In this document: positions 35,159 through 44,378 of the stretch, piece after piece | Position numbering within the stretch: position 1 is the stretch's first letter | Layout of the letters: each line of letters starts with the position of its first letter | NCBI RefSeq assembly: GCF_000716435.1 | Contig: NZ_JNWO01000006.1 | Location: 124,001-188,000, forward strand | Origin: Streptomyces xylophagus | Lineage (GTDB): Bacteria; Actinomycetota; Actinomycetes; Streptomycetales; Streptomycetaceae | Direction of reading: 5' to 3' | DNA: 64,000 nucleotides | Notes under the pieces: generated by a model | What the model saw: the letters and a program-made list of their open reading frames with translations, nothing else | Told to the model about the DNA's origin: nothing | Databases searched by the model: none | Translations under genes and position numbers: made by a program

Positions 35159-35398
35159 TCAGGCCTGGCCGACGAGCTCGAAGCCCGCCTCGTCGACGGC
35201 CGCGCGGACGGCCTCGTCGTCGAGCGGGGCGGCGGATACGACGGTGACCTCGCCGGTCGACGCGACGGCCTTCACCGAGCTGACACCGGGCAGCCCGGAG
35301 ATCTCGCCGGAGACGGAGCCCTCGCAGTGTCCGCAGCTCATCCCGCTCACCTTGTAGACGGTGGTGACGGAACCCTGGGTGTCGGTCTGGGCGGTCAT
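35159..35398 (-). CDS. copZ: Copper chaperone CopZ
   Basis: 79 aa from ATG 35398 with GAGGAG 6 nt upstream. A single HMA domain: VYKVSGMSCGHCEGSVSGEI carries the MxCxxC copper site (Cys about 22 and 25). It passes Cu(I) to CopA, encoded immediately downstream. Longer frames reaching 36340 are shadows of the PrsW gene. Confidence 0.95.
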   Translation of the reverse strand: MTAQTDTQGSVTTVYKVSGMSCGHCEGSVSGEISGLPGVSSVKAVASTGEVTVVSAAPLDDEAVRAAVDEAGFELVGQA

Positions 35399-35475
35399 GT
35401 CGTTCTCCTCGTGGAGGCGTGTGGAGGCAGTTGGGGTCGGAGTGGCCCACGGTGGCTCACTCTGGAACCCAGAGT

Positions 35476-35492
35476 ATACCCCTAGGGGGTAT
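35476..35492. promoter_or_regulatory. CsoR-type copper operator
   Basis: ATACCCCTAGGGGGTAT is a near-perfect palindrome matching the known CsoR operator pattern (TACCCC...GGGGTA). It sits 78 bp upstream of copZ and overlaps the last codons of the PrsW-like gene. Copper should relieve CsoR repression of copZ-copA. The csoR gene itself is not in the window. Confidence 0.85.
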
Positions 35493-36432
35493 TTCTCCAA
35501 GAGGGGTCGCGACGGGCCAGCGACCGCACCCAGGCGACGCCGAACAGCGCCACGAGTGCCGTTCCGCCCACCGAGAACATCGTGAAGAGATGCTCCTGCT
35601 GGTCGGTCGGAGTCGGGATGTACCCCTGGGCGAACAGCTGCTTGTCCAGGCCCGCGCCCGACAGTCGGGCCACCAGCCAGATCGCGATGCCGTGCGTCGA
35701 GTCCCACAGGGCGTGCAGCAACGAGACGCCGAGATACGTGCCGACGACCGGGCCGGCGAAGCGGAAGCGACCGTTCAGCTGTCGGTAGGAGAGCAGGACG
35801 GCGCCCGCGACCGCCGTCCACAGGCCGTGCCCGAAGGGCGCGAGAACCCCGCGCAGGATCTCGGTCTCCAGGAGGGCCCGCAGATCGATGCCTTTGGTGG
35901 AGACGGCCGCGTTGAAGGCGTACCCGGCGCTCTCCAGGGCCGCGAAGCCGAAGCCGACCGTCGCGCCGAGCACCAGGCCGGCGCGAATCCCGTGCAGGCG
36001 GGGCTGCCGGCGCAGCACGAACATCAGTGCCCCCAGCTTCACGGCCTCCTCGATGAGACCGACGCCGACGAACATCCACAGGGAGGGGTGCAGCAGGTAG
36101 TACTCCATCACCGAGGCGCCCAGCACCCCGAGCGTGCCGCCGGTCAGGAAGCAGCCCAGGATCACGCTGACGCCCAGGTCGCGCCCGTGCCGCTCGTACG
36201 CCCACAGGACGAAGGTGACCGGCACCAGGAAGCTGCCGAGCAGGATCAGCGTCGGCAGGAGGGTGGTGTTCTTCGTCGCGTACGTGACCAGCGCGGTCAG
36301 TACCCACAGTGCCAGCCCGCCGCCCAGGCAGTGCTTCCACAGGCCGGTACGGATCTGGGGGTACGTCGGCGGCGGCTGCTGCGGCCCGGGGATACGGGCC
36401 CGGGGCGCGCCGGGCGGCGGAGAGTAGGTCAC
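35482..36432 (-). CDS. PrsW-like intramembrane metalloprotease
   Basis: 316 aa from GTG 36432, with GAGGGG 7 nt upstream. A proline-rich N-terminus (SPPPGAPRARIPGPQQPPPTYP) is followed by about eight membrane segments. PrsW active-site motifs are present: GLIEEAVKLGALMFVLR (EE pair, about 135-151), GFGFAALESAGYAFN, the metal-ligand His in APFGHGLWTAVAGAVLL and SLLHALWDSTHG. In Bacillus PrsW cleaves an anti-sigma factor; targets in Streptomyces are mostly unknown. It stands alone, divergent from the antiporter gene. Confidence 0.88.
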   Translation of the reverse strand: MTYSPPPGAPRARIPGPQQPPPTYPQIRTGLWKHCLGGGLALWVLTALVTYATKNTTLLPTLILLGSFLVPVTFVLWAYERHGRDLGVSVILGCFLTGGTLGVLGASVMEYYLLHPSLWMFVGVGLIEEAVKLGALMFVLRRQPRLHGIRAGLVLGATVGFGFAALESAGYAFNAAVSTKGIDLRALLETEILRGVLAPFGHGLWTAVAGAVLLSYRQLNGRFRFAGPVVGTYLGVSLLHALWDSTHGIAIWLVARLSGAGLDKQLFAQGYIPTPTDQQEHLFTMFSVGGTALVALFGVAWVRSLARRDPSWRNTP

Positions 36433-36493
36433 GGCAAATCCCCTCGTACTCCTACAGGGCAGATTTACCGGAACTTTATGGTAGATACGCCTC

Positions 36494-37693
36494 ATGTCGC
36501 AGCCCGGGACGCTCGTCCTGATCATGGCCATCGCCGTACTGGCGCCCCTACTGGCCTACGGGATCGGCCGCTGGCTACCGGTCCCGCTGGTCATCTTCGA
36601 GATCCTGCTGGGCATCGTCGTAGGCCCGGACGTACTCGGCTGGGCGGGCGACGGACAGGTGATCGACACCCTGTCCAACCTCGGTCTGACGATGCTGATC
36701 TTCCTCGCCGGATACGAGATCGAGTTCGACAGGATCCGAGGCGACACGCTCAAACGGTCGGTACGCGCGTGGCTGATCTCCCTGGCCGTCGGCCTGGCCC
36801 TGGCCACCCTCCTCTCCGGCTGGTCCAAGGGCGTCTACGTCGGTACGGCCCTCACCAGCACCGCCCTCGGCACGGTCCTGCCGGTGCTGCGCGACGCGGG
36901 GGACCTGCACTCGCGCTTCGGCTCCGTGATGCTGGCGTTCGGCGCGGTGGGGGAGTTCGGGCCGGTCATCGCGATGGCGCTGCTGCTGAGCGGCCGCGCG
37001 CCCGGCCGCTCCACGGCCCTGCTGGCCGCGTTCGCGCTCCTCACTGCCGGGGCGGTGTGGTGGGCGATGCGCCCGCGTCCGCCGTGGTTCTCCCGGGTCA
37101 TCGCCAAGACCCTGCACAGCAGCGGCCAGTTCGCCGTACGGCTGGTGGTGCTCCTCCTGGCAGTCATGCTGGGCATCTCCCAGGCCCTCGGCCTCGACAC
37201 CCTCCTCGGCGCCTTCGCCGCCGGCCTGATCACCCGCCTGGTGCTGCACGGCGCGGCCCCGGAGAGCGCGGGTTCGGTCCTGGAGAGGGTCGAGGCGATG
37301 GGCTTCGGCTTCCTGGTCCCGGTGTTCTTCGTCGTCACCGGCATCGAGTTCGACCTGGACGCCCTGCTGTCAGGCGGCCACGCCCTGCTGCTCCTGCCGG
37401 TGTTCCTGGCCCTCTTCCTCCTTGTCCGAGGCCTTCCGGTCTACGCCCTCGCCCCGCGCGATCTCCTACGACGGGACCGGCGCGCCCTCACCCTCCTCGC
37501 CTCGACCGCGCTGCCCCTGGTCGTCGCCATCACCACCATCGGGGTCGACGACAAGGTCCTGAAGACGGCGGACGCGGCCGCGCTGGTGGGCGCGGCGATG
37601 GTGTCCGTGCTGGTGTTTCCGCTGGTCGCGCTGCGGTTGCGGGGGGAGCGGGTGGGGCCCGAGGGAGCGGTCAGGGGGTCCGAGTCGTGGTGA
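36494..37693 (+). CDS. CPA2-type cation/proton antiporter
   Basis: 399 aa, about 12 membrane segments. The Na+/H+ exchanger domain is recognisable: YGIGRWLPVPLVIFEILLGIVVGPDVLGW (about 23-51), MLIFLAGYEIEFDRIRGDTLKRS (about 67-90), ALTSTALGTVLPVLRDAGDLHSRFGSVMLAFGAVGEFGPVIAMALLL and GAFAAGLITR. No C-terminal RCK/TrkA domain, so it is a stand-alone antiporter. It probably exchanges Na+ or K+ for H+. Start ATG 36494 lacks a ribosome site and may be leaderless. Its end overlaps the convergent TetR gene by 23 bp. Confidence 0.88.
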   Translation: MSQPGTLVLIMAIAVLAPLLAYGIGRWLPVPLVIFEILLGIVVGPDVLGWAGDGQVIDTLSNLGLTMLIFLAGYEIEFDRIRGDTLKRSVRAWLISLAVGLALATLLSGWSKGVYVGTALTSTALGTVLPVLRDAGDLHSRFGSVMLAFGAVGEFGPVIAMALLLSGRAPGRSTALLAAFALLTAGAVWWAMRPRPPWFSRVIAKTLHSSGQFAVRLVVLLLAVMLGISQALGLDTLLGAFAAGLITRLVLHGAAPESAGSVLERVEAMGFGFLVPVFFVVTGIEFDLDALLSGGHALLLLPVFLALFLLVRGLPVYALAPRDLLRRDRRALTLLASTALPLVVAITTIGVDDKVLKTADAAALVGAAMVSVLVFPLVALRLRGERVGPEGAVRGSESW

Positions 37694-38330
37694 GGTCCGC
37701 GGTGGCCCGGTACTCGGTGAGCAGGGGTTCCAGATAGCGGATCAGGACGTTCTTCAACTCCCGGACGTACGCGTCGCGTTCGCTGCCCTCGTGGGAGAGG
37801 ACCAGTTCCAGGCCGGCCTTGTAGAGGCCCAGGCACAGGTGTGCGGTACGGGTGACGTCGGCGGCGGGGGCGCCGGGCAGGAACGCCGCGATGAGTGCCT
37901 CGACCTGGCCGAGCAGGTGCGCGTGCAGCGCGTCGTGCTCTTCGGTGAGCCGGCCGGGGATGTCCGGGCCGTGCATCAGGGCGAAGAACACCGGGTGCTG
38001 GCAGCTGAAGGCGGTGAAGCGGTCGACGAGGGTGCCGATGGCCTCCTCCAGCGGGGTCGACGGGTCGACCGCGGCGAGCGCCTCGCCGGTGGTCTCCCGC
38101 ATCTGGTGGATGAGCCGGTCGCCCAGCTCGATCGCGATCGCTTCCTTGTTCGGGAAGAACTGGTAGAGCGTGCCCGGTGAGACGCCGGCCTCGCGGGCGA
38201 TGGCGTTGGTGCTGGAGGCCGTGTAGCCGGTCGTGCAGAAGACGTTGGCGGCGGCCTCCAGCAGCTGGGCGATGCGGCGCTCGCCGCGGGCCTGGCGGCG
38301 GGGGCTTGTCTTCTCCTGGTCCACGGACAC
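37671..38330 (-). CDS. TetR-family regulator of the MMPL exporter
   Basis: 219 aa. HTH: RIAQLLEAAANVFCTTGYTASSTNAIAREAGVSPGTLYQFFPNKEAIAIELGDRL (about 19-73). The ligand domain includes FTAFSCQHPVFFALMHGPDIPGRL. It is divergent from the MMPL gene, with two similar palindromes between them, so it most likely represses both. Start GTG 38330, with GGGGATAA upstream. The inducer is unknown; relatives respond to hydrophobic drugs. Confidence 0.9.
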   Translation of the reverse strand: MSVDQEKTSPRRQARGERRIAQLLEAAANVFCTTGYTASSTNAIAREAGVSPGTLYQFFPNKEAIAIELGDRLIHQMRETTGEALAAVDPSTPLEEAIGTLVDRFTAFSCQHPVFFALMHGPDIPGRLTEEHDALHAHLLGQVEALIAAFLPGAPAADVTRTAHLCLGLYKAGLELVLSHEGSERDAYVRELKNVLIRYLEPLLTEYRATADLTTTRTP

Positions 38331-38362
38331 GAGTTATCCCCAGCTCTCCGAACGACGTTGAC

Positions 38363-38423
38363 AAACACGAGCGGCCGCTCGCATTCTGGTGCTCCGGCGA
38401 AACGCGAGCGATCTCTCGTGTTT
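38363..38423. promoter_or_regulatory. Two related operators between TetR and MMPL genes
   Basis: AAACACGAGCGGCCGCTCGC (38363-38382) contains the 14-bp palindrome CGAGCGGCCGCTCG. The second site, 38400-38423, starts AAACGCGAGCG and ends CTCTCGTGTTT. They share AAAC-R-CGAGCG with a matching CTCG half and lie 37 bp apart centre to centre. This fits two TetR dimers covering both promoters. Confidence 0.75.
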
Positions 38424-38499
38424 GCCATTCTATTGCAGGGCCGACCCATGCCTCCGGTCTGCTCGGAGGCCGGGTCAAGGTGAAGGGGAGCACCGCACG

Positions 38500-40767
38500 A
38501 TGACCGAAGTCAACAGCCCACCGCGCCTCGGGGGATGGACGCGTTTCGTGACCGCCCGCCCACGGTTGTCGCTGCTCGTGGCCCTCGTGCTCACCGCGCT
38601 GGCCGTGGTGGCCGGCAGCGGAGTCGCCGACCGGCTGGGCAGCGGCGGCTGGGAGGACCCGAACGCCCAGTCGACGTACGCGACCAAGGCACTGGAGCGC
38701 GAGTTCCCGGCCTCGCAGCCCAACCTCCTGCTCCTCGTCGACTCCGGCGGCGCCTCGGTGGACGACCCGGCGGTCGCCGCCGAGGCCGACCGCCTCACCG
38801 CCCGGCTGACCGGCGAGCGGGGCGTCATAGGTGTCGGCTCCTACTGGCAGACCAAATCCCCCGCCCTGCGCGCGAAGGACGGACACGAGGCACTGATCGC
38901 CGCCCACCTCACGGGCGACGAGAAGACGACGACCGACACCCTGGACCGCATCGCGCCCGCCCTCCGCGGCACCCACGGCCCGGTGCGGGTCAAGGTCGGC
39001 GGCATCGTCGCCGTCCGCCACGAGATGCAGACGACCATCAAGGAGGACCTCGCCCGCGCCGAGATGATCGCCCTGCCCGTGACCCTCCTCCTTCTGGTGA
39101 TGGTCTTCGGCTCCGCGATAGCGGCCCTGCTCCCGCTCGGCATCGGCATCGTCGCGATCCTCGGGACGAACGCGGTGCTGCGCGGCCTCACGGAGTTCAC
39201 CGACGTCTCGGTCTTCGCGATCAACCTCACCACGGCCCTGGGCCTGGGCCTTGCCATCGACTACGCCCTCTTCATCGTCCGCCGCTTCCGCGAGGAACTG
39301 TCCACCGGCGCCGAGCCCTTGCCCGCCATCGCCACCACCCTGCGCACAGCCGGCCGCACGGTGCTCTTCTCCGCCCTCACGGTCGCGGTGTCCCTGGCCG
39401 CGATGCTCGTCTTCCCGATGTACTTCCTGCGCTCCTTCGCCTACGCGGGCATCGCCGTGGTGCTCCTGGCAGCGGCAGCCGCCCTGATCCTCCTCCCGGC
39501 AGCACTCCTGCTGCTCGGCCACCGGGTCAACTCCCTGGACCTACGACGCCTGTTCCGCCGAGGCAGGCCCGCGCAGACGTCCGGTTCCGGCGAGGAAGGC
39601 ACGGCCTGGGCCCGCCTGGCGACCCTCGTGATGCGCAGGGCCCCCTTCTTCGCCCTCGCCACCACAGCCGTCCTCGTCCTCCTCGGACTGCCCTTCCTCG
39701 GCGTCAAGTTCGGCACCGCGGACGACCGCCAACTGCCCTCGGGCGCCGAGTCGCACGTCGTGCAGCAGCACATCCGGGACGGCTTCCCCGGCAACCCCGG
39801 CGGCGGCCTCGAAGTGCTCGCCGAGGGCCGGGCGACACCGGCGCAGTACACCGAGTACAAGGCCAGAATCTCCCGACTCCCCGAGGTGACCCGGGTGGAC
39901 GGCCCCCTGGTGAAGGGCGACTCCGCGTACTTCACGGTGCTGCCCAAGGGCGAGGCGGTCGACGCCGCGGCCCAGCGCCTGGTCGGTGACCTGCGCGCCA
40001 CGGACGCCCCCTTCACCACCAAGGTGACCGGTACGGCGGCCGTCCTGGTCGACTCCAAGCACGCGATAGCGACCCGCCTGCCCTGGGCCGCCGTCCTCAT
40101 CGCCGTGGTCACCCTGCTCCTGGTCTTCCTCCTGACCGGCAGCGTGCTGATCCCGATCCAGGCGGTACTGCTCAACGCGCTCAGCCTCACCGCGATGTTC
40201 GGCGCGGTGGTCTGGGTCTTCCAGGACGGCCACCTCTCCGGCCTGCTCGGCTTCACCAGCACCGGCTCCATAGAAACCACCCTCCCGGTCCTGATGTTCT
40301 GCGTCGCCTTCGGACTCTCCATGGACTACGGCGTGTTCCTGCTCTCCCGCATCAAGGAGGAGTACGACCGCACGGGCGACCACAACGAGGCGGTCCGCCA
40401 CGGCCTCCAGCGCACGGGCGGGCTGATCACGGCGGCGGCGGTGATCCTGGCGGTGGTGATGATCGCGATCGGCACGTCCCGGGTGACGAACACGAAGATG
40501 CTGGGCCTGGGCATCGCGCTGGCGGTGTTGATGGACGCGATGGTGGTCCGCAGCCTGCTGGTCCCGGCGATCATGCGCCTTACAGGCGAGGCCACTTGGT
40601 GGGCACCGGCCCCGCTGCGCCGCTTCCACGACCGGTTCGGTGTAAGCGAGGGAGGAGAGAACCCCCTTAGGGGCGCGGGGAACTGCGCGACCAGCCACGA
40701 CGTACCCGCAGACAAAAACGGCGATGGGAGCCCAAATGAAAGCGGTGGTGTTCGAGCAATACGGTGA
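38500..40767 (+). CDS. MMPL-family (RND-type) exporter
   Basis: 755 aa. Two repeats of one helix, a large extracytoplasmic domain, then five or six helices: first domain [30 protein letters not shown], first helix bundle [26 protein letters not shown] (about 243-268), second [25 protein letters not shown] (about 600-624). The GxxxDY motif carries the proton-relay Asp. Exports lipids or hydrophobic compounds. Start ATG 38500 with AAGGGGAG. The last 35 residues come from dispersed repeat copy B, so the original stop was lost, and the frame now overlaps the next gene by 32 bp. Confidence 0.93.
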   Translation: MTEVNSPPRLGGWTRFVTARPRLSLLVALVLTALAVVAGSGVADRLGSGGWEDPNAQSTYATKALEREFPASQPNLLLLVDSGGASVDDPAVAAEADRLTARLTGERGVIGVGSYWQTKSPALRAKDGHEALIAAHLTGDEKTTTDTLDRIAPALRGTHGPVRVKVGGIVAVRHEMQTTIKEDLARAEMIALPVTLLLLVMVFGSAIAALLPLGIGIVAILGTNAVLRGLTEFTDVSVFAINLTTALGLGLAIDYALFIVRRFREELSTGAEPLPAIATTLRTAGRTVLFSALTVAVSLAAMLVFPMYFLRSFAYAGIAVVLLAAAAALILLPAALLLLGHRVNSLDLRRLFRRGRPAQTSGSGEEGTAWARLATLVMRRAPFFALATTAVLVLLGLPFLGVKFGTADDRQLPSGAESHVVQQHIRDGFPGNPGGGLEVLAEGRATPAQYTEYKARISRLPEVTRVDGPLVKGDSAYFTVLPKGEAVDAAAQRLVGDLRATDAPFTTKVTGTAAVLVDSKHAIATRLPWAAVLIAVVTLLLVFLLTGSVLIPIQAVLLNALSLTAMFGAVVWVFQDGHLSGLLGFTSTGSIETTLPVLMFCVAFGLSMDYGVFLLSRIKEEYDRTGDHNEAVRHGLQRTGGLITAAAVILAVVMIAIGTSRVTNTKMLGLGIALAVLMDAMVVRSLLVPAIMRLTGEATWWAPAPLRRFHDRFGVSEGGENPLRGAGNCATSHDVPADKNGDGSPNESGGVRAIR
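40667..40715 (+). repeat. Dispersed GGGGCGCGGGGAACTGCGCG element, copy B
   Basis: Runs on with ACCAGCCACGACGTACCCGC. It lies inside the 3' end of the MMPL gene and encodes [19 protein letters not shown] in its frame. Confidence 0.85.
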
Positions 40768-41779
40768 ACCCGCCGAGGTACGGGACGTACCCGACCCCAG
40801 CCCCGCAGCCCACGGAGTGACCGTGAGGGTCGAAGCCACCGGCCTCTGCCGCAGCGACTGGCACGGCTGGCAGGGCCACGACCCCGACATCACCCTGCCC
40901 CACGTCCCGGGCCACGAACTCGCCGGCGTGATCGAGACGGTGGGCACCCGGGTGACGAACTGGCACCCCGGAGACCGCGTCACCGTACCGTTCGTGTGCG
41001 CCTGCGGAACCTGCCCGGCATGCGCCGCCGGCGACCAGCAGGTGTGCGAACGCCAGACCCAGCCGGGCTTCACACACTGGGGTTCCTTCGCCCAGTACGT
41101 CGCCCTGGACCACGCCGACGTGAACCTGGTGGCGATCCCCGACGGAATGTCCTTCGCGACAGCGGCTTCGCTCGGCTGCCGGTTCGCCACGGCGTTCCGC
41201 GCGGTGGTGCAGCAGGGGCGGGTCGCGGCGGGGGAGTGGGTCGCGGTGCACGGCTGCGGGGGAGTCGGCCTGTCGGCGGTGATGATCGCGGCGGCGTCGG
41301 GCGCCCGTGTCATCGCCGTCGACGTGTCGCCCCAAGCGCTGGACCTGGCAAGGAAGTTCGGGGCGGCGGAGTGCGTGGACGGTGCGAGCACCCCGGACAC
41401 GGCGCAGGCGGTACGCGACCTGACGGGCGGCGGCGCCCACCTCTCCCTGGACGCCCTGGGCTCACCCGCGACTTGCGCCGCCTCGGTGAACGGCCTGCGC
41501 CGCCGAGGCCGCCACATCCAGGTGGGCCTCCTCCCGTCGCCCTCCGGTACGACCCCGGTCCCCATGGCCAGGGCGATCGCCCTGGAACTCCAACTCCTCG
41601 GCAGCCACGGCATGGCCGCCCACACCTACCCGCCCATGCTGGAGCTGGTCAGAACAGGCGTACTGCGCCCCGACCTCCTGGCCACCTCCACGATCACCCT
41701 GGCCGAGACCCCGGCCGCACTGGCGGCGATGGGCACGGCACCGGGGGCGGGGGTGACGGTCATCGAGCCGTGGAGCTGA
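40736..41779 (+). CDS. Zinc-dependent alcohol dehydrogenase
   Basis: 347 aa from ATG 40736, with GGGAG 5 nt upstream. Medium-chain zinc dehydrogenase: catalytic-zinc ligands [13 protein letters not shown] and [10 protein letters not shown] (GHE, about 61-63), structural-zinc cysteines [17 protein letters not shown] (about 90-106), and Rossmann [24 protein letters not shown] (about 178-201). All four structural Cys are present. It oxidises alcohols or polyols with NAD(P); substrate unknown. It overlaps the repeat-extended MMPL frame by 32 bp; MMPL and ADH may be co-transcribed. Confidence 0.92.
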   Translation: MKAVVFEQYGEPAEVRDVPDPSPAAHGVTVRVEATGLCRSDWHGWQGHDPDITLPHVPGHELAGVIETVGTRVTNWHPGDRVTVPFVCACGTCPACAAGDQQVCERQTQPGFTHWGSFAQYVALDHADVNLVAIPDGMSFATAASLGCRFATAFRAVVQQGRVAAGEWVAVHGCGGVGLSAVMIAAASGARVIAVDVSPQALDLARKFGAAECVDGASTPDTAQAVRDLTGGGAHLSLDALGSPATCAASVNGLRRRGRHIQVGLLPSPSGTTPVPMARAIALELQLLGSHGMAAHTYPPMLELVRTGVLRPDLLATSTITLAETPAALAAMGTAPGAGVTVIEPWS

Positions 41780-41817
41780 CCTCCGAGACGACCCCTGAGT
41801 GGCAACCGCATCGGCCG

Positions 41818-43158
41818 TCAGCGGTCCGGCGCAGGAACCAAGTGCGCCGCGATGCTCCGGAGCTTCTCGCAGGTCTCCTCGTGTTCGCGGGACGGGTGTG
41901 AGTGCCGGACGATTCCGGCGCCGGCCTGGAGCCAGCAGTGGCCGCCCTGTTGGAAGACGCTGCGCAGGACGAGCGCGGCGTCGAGGGCGCCGGAGGAGTC
42001 GTAGGTGAGGACGGCACCGGCGTAGAGGCCGCGGGGTTGGTCCTCCAGCGCGCGGATCAGGTCGTAGGCGGGTGTCTTGGGGATTCCGGTGGCGGTGACG
42101 GCGGGGAACAGGGCGGCGAAGGCCTGCCACGGGGTGCGGTCGGCGCGGAGGCGGCCGACGACCGTCGAGGCGAGATGCTGGACGGTGCCGCGTTCCGCGA
42201 CGGTCATGTACTCGGTGGCGCAGGTGTCGTCGCAGACGAGGGCGAGGTCCTCCAGCGCCAGTTTCACGGAGATGGCGTGTTCGTGGATCTCCTTCGGGTC
42301 GCTCAGCAGGTCGGCGCGCAGTCGGGCGTCCTCGTCCGGCGTGCCGGTGCGGGCCCGGGTCCCGGCCAGCGGACGGCTCACCACCCGCCGGTCGCCGGTG
42401 ACTTCGACGACGGTCTCCGGGCTGAAGCCGGCCGCGCCGATACCGCCGAGGTCCAACAGGAAGGACCGCGCGGGTGTGTTGGCCCGCCGCCCCACGACAT
42501 AGGTGGCGGTCAGATCCAGCGGCACGGGCACCGCGACCCGCCGCGACAGGATCACCTTCGTCAACGGGCCTGGCCCGCGCAGGTCGTTCAGGGCATCGGC
42601 GACGGCGTCGCGATAACCGCCGGTGTCCTCCAACGGCACACTGACTCGCTCGGCAGATACAGGGGCGCCCAACTCCCCCGGGGCACGGAACTCCCCCTGG
42701 GTGCGGACGAGCCCGACCAGCTGGTCCAGCCCACCCGCATCCGCCGCGCGCACCAGCACCCGGTCGCCCTCGACCCGCACCTCGCTGGCCGGCACGACCA
42801 GATACAACAGGTCTCCCTCGCCGCCGCCATCGCCGTCGACGTCACGCATGTGCACCCCCGCCAGCGCCGCCCCCAACTCGAAGGCGGCCCAGCCGTAGAC
42901 CCGCCACCCGGTCACCGGCAGCGCGGCGAGCCACTCGTCGACGGCAGACAGATCCCGTACACCTTCCGTACGACAGACCTCGGGGCCCAGCCGGAACGTG
43001 GCGAGCGCGCCGCCGGCGTACGACCATTCCGGGCCGTTCTCGTACACCGCGTACTGGTCGTACAGGCCGCTGCGGGCGAGCCGGGCCATGAGGGCGAGGG
43101 GATCTTCCGTCAACGGCGCATGGGTTTCCAGGTAGTTGACACGGCGATCGGTGGTCAT
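41818..43158 (-). CDS. Salicylate synthase (MbtI/Irp9 family)
   Basis: 446 aa from ATG 43158, full length for the family. It should convert chorismate through isochorismate to salicylate plus pyruvate. Chorismate-enzyme core: LTKVILSRRVAVPVPLDL (general-base Lys, about 207), GRRANTPARSFLLDLGGIGAAGFSPETVVEV (about 228-258), SRPLAGTRARTGTPDEDARLRADLLSDPKEIHEHAISVKL (about 264-303), VQHLASTVVGRLR, FPAVTATGIPKTPA and the Glu-rich metal site EHEETCEKLRSIA. The block after SFLLDLGG matches salicylate synthases better than anthranilate or isochorismate synthases. ATGA overlap with the methyltransferase gene upstream. No siderophore NRPS is nearby. Confidence 0.85.
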   Translation of the reverse strand: MTTDRRVNYLETHAPLTEDPLALMARLARSGLYDQYAVYENGPEWSYAGGALATFRLGPEVCRTEGVRDLSAVDEWLAALPVTGWRVYGWAAFELGAALAGVHMRDVDGDGGGEGDLLYLVVPASEVRVEGDRVLVRAADAGGLDQLVGLVRTQGEFRAPGELGAPVSAERVSVPLEDTGGYRDAVADALNDLRGPGPLTKVILSRRVAVPVPLDLTATYVVGRRANTPARSFLLDLGGIGAAGFSPETVVEVTGDRRVVSRPLAGTRARTGTPDEDARLRADLLSDPKEIHEHAISVKLALEDLALVCDDTCATEYMTVAERGTVQHLASTVVGRLRADRTPWQAFAALFPAVTATGIPKTPAYDLIRALEDQPRGLYAGAVLTYDSSGALDAALVLRSVFQQGGHCWLQAGAGIVRHSHPSREHEETCEKLRSIAAHLVPAPDR

Positions 43159-43976
43159 CGCGAGGAACCCTCTTCCGGGCGGCGGCCCAGCGCACTGATC
43201 AGGGGGTAGGAGTTGACGACGAAGCGCGGGTCGGCCAGCAGGGCGAGGAAGGCGTCCACCTCGGCGGTCGTGACACCCAACTCGGCGAGGCCGGCGGTGA
43301 CTTGCTCGGTGTTGGCGCGGTGCAGGCCGATCCCCGTACCGCCGCCGGGCCAGGCCTCCGCGTACGTCGTCGCCGTGACCTCCGTCAGCCCGGCCCGCAG
43401 CATCGCCCGCACCACGTGCCGGCCCCACAGCGGTTCGGCACCGGCCTTCTCCAGCAGGGTCATCAGGGAGCCGTGCACGCGCTCGAAGAGCAGTACCGCG
43501 CTGTCGTCGGGCGCGGCGAGCACGGGAGTCCAGCCGCAGTCGAACTCCTCGAGGACCAGCCAGCCACCCGGCCGCAGGGCACCGACCAGCAGCTCCAACA
43601 CCCTTAGCCGCTCGGGCAGATGGAGCAGTACGAGCCGCGCGTGCACCAGGTCGAAACCGTCGCCGGGCAGCGGATCGCGGGTGATGTCGTGCCGCAGCAG
43701 CCGTACGTTCGCCGCCCGGGGCCGGGACGCGGCGCGGGCCGGCTCGATGTCCGTGACCGTCACCGCGCCCTCCGGCCCGACCTGCTCGCCCAGCCAGTCG
43801 CCCAACGACCCGCCGCCACCGCCGACTTCGAGACACCGCCACCCCGGGCCGAGCCCGGTCCGCTCCAACGCCCTTCTGGACGCGGTGTCGTAGCGGGATT
43901 CGAGTACGGAGAAACGCCCTGCCGTCTGGACGGCAGCGTTGTCGAAAAGATAACGAGCCATATGGGAAATGCTCAC
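43155..43976 (-). CDS. SAM-dependent methyltransferase
   Basis: 273 aa. Class I fold: motif I CLEVGGGGGSLGDWLGEQVGPEGAVTVTDIEP (about 48-79), acidic loop LRHDITRDPLPGDGFDLVHARLVLLHLPERLRVLELLVGALRPGGWLVLEEFD (about 93-145). Resembles UbiE/small-molecule methyltransferases. GTG 43976 is taken as start; ATG 43961 is a possible alternative. Its stop overlaps the salicylate synthase start, so the products are coupled and it may act on salicylate or a derivative (inference). Promoter region 43977-44177 shows no iron box. Confidence 0.85.
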   Translation of the reverse strand: MSISHMARYLFDNAAVQTAGRFSVLESRYDTASRRALERTGLGPGWRCLEVGGGGGSLGDWLGEQVGPEGAVTVTDIEPARAASRPRAANVRLLRHDITRDPLPGDGFDLVHARLVLLHLPERLRVLELLVGALRPGGWLVLEEFDCGWTPVLAAPDDSAVLLFERVHGSLMTLLEKAGAEPLWGRHVVRAMLRAGLTEVTATTYAEAWPGGGTGIGLHRANTEQVTAGLAELGVTTAEVDAFLALLADPRFVVNSYPLISALGRRPEEGSSR

Positions 43977-44177
43977 ACCGTCAAATGCCCGCTGAGCAGG
44001 GAGTGTCGGGTGGCGATGGAATTACTCCGCACCAAAAGTGGATTGTCGTATGACTACCCGTGCGCTTCCCGTGCCGGACCAGGCCCACCGGACCATGCTG
44101 GACGCCGATGCGGCAGTGGACGCCAACGCGGCACCGGTGCAGTCCGGCCGGTACCGCGTCGGCGCACCGACTCGGGA

Positions 44178-44378
44178 TCAGTCGTCCCTACGGCCCCGGT
44201 TGCCGGGCCGGGAGGCGACCCAGGCCCGGACCGTGTCGGCGTACCAGTACGGCTTGCCGCTCTCCACGTGGTCGGGCGGGGGCAGCAGGCCGTGCTTGCG
44301 ATAGGAGCGGACGGTGTCCGGCTGGACCCGGATGTGGGCCGCGATTTCCTTGTACGACCAGAGCCGTCGGTCGGTCAT
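44178..44378 (-). CDS. Small helix-turn-helix protein (MerR/AlpA-like)
   Basis: 66 aa from ATG 44378, with GGGAGG 7 nt upstream. One MerR-like winged helix: LWSYKEIAAHIRVQPDTVRSYRKHGLLPPPDH, then the wing and YADTVRAWVASRPGNRG. It resembles excisionase or BldC-type small DNA-binding proteins. There is no integrase next to it. The repeat cluster GTGACRC lies upstream at 44516-44582. It precedes the methyltransferase/salicylate synthase genes on the same strand, with a 200-bp gap, and could regulate them. Confidence 0.82.
   Translation of the reverse strand: MTDRRLWSYKEIAAHIRVQPDTVRSYRKHGLLPPPDHVESGKPYWYADTVRAWVASRPGNRGRRDD

Noticed and set aside
37441..39522. 693-codon minus-strand frame
   Set aside because: Covers the ends of antiporter, TetR and MMPL genes, with no recognisable domain.
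41818..43842. Extended N-terminus for the salicylate synthase
   Set aside because: The part upstream of 43158 is the methyltransferase gene in another frame; ATG 43158 gives the family length.
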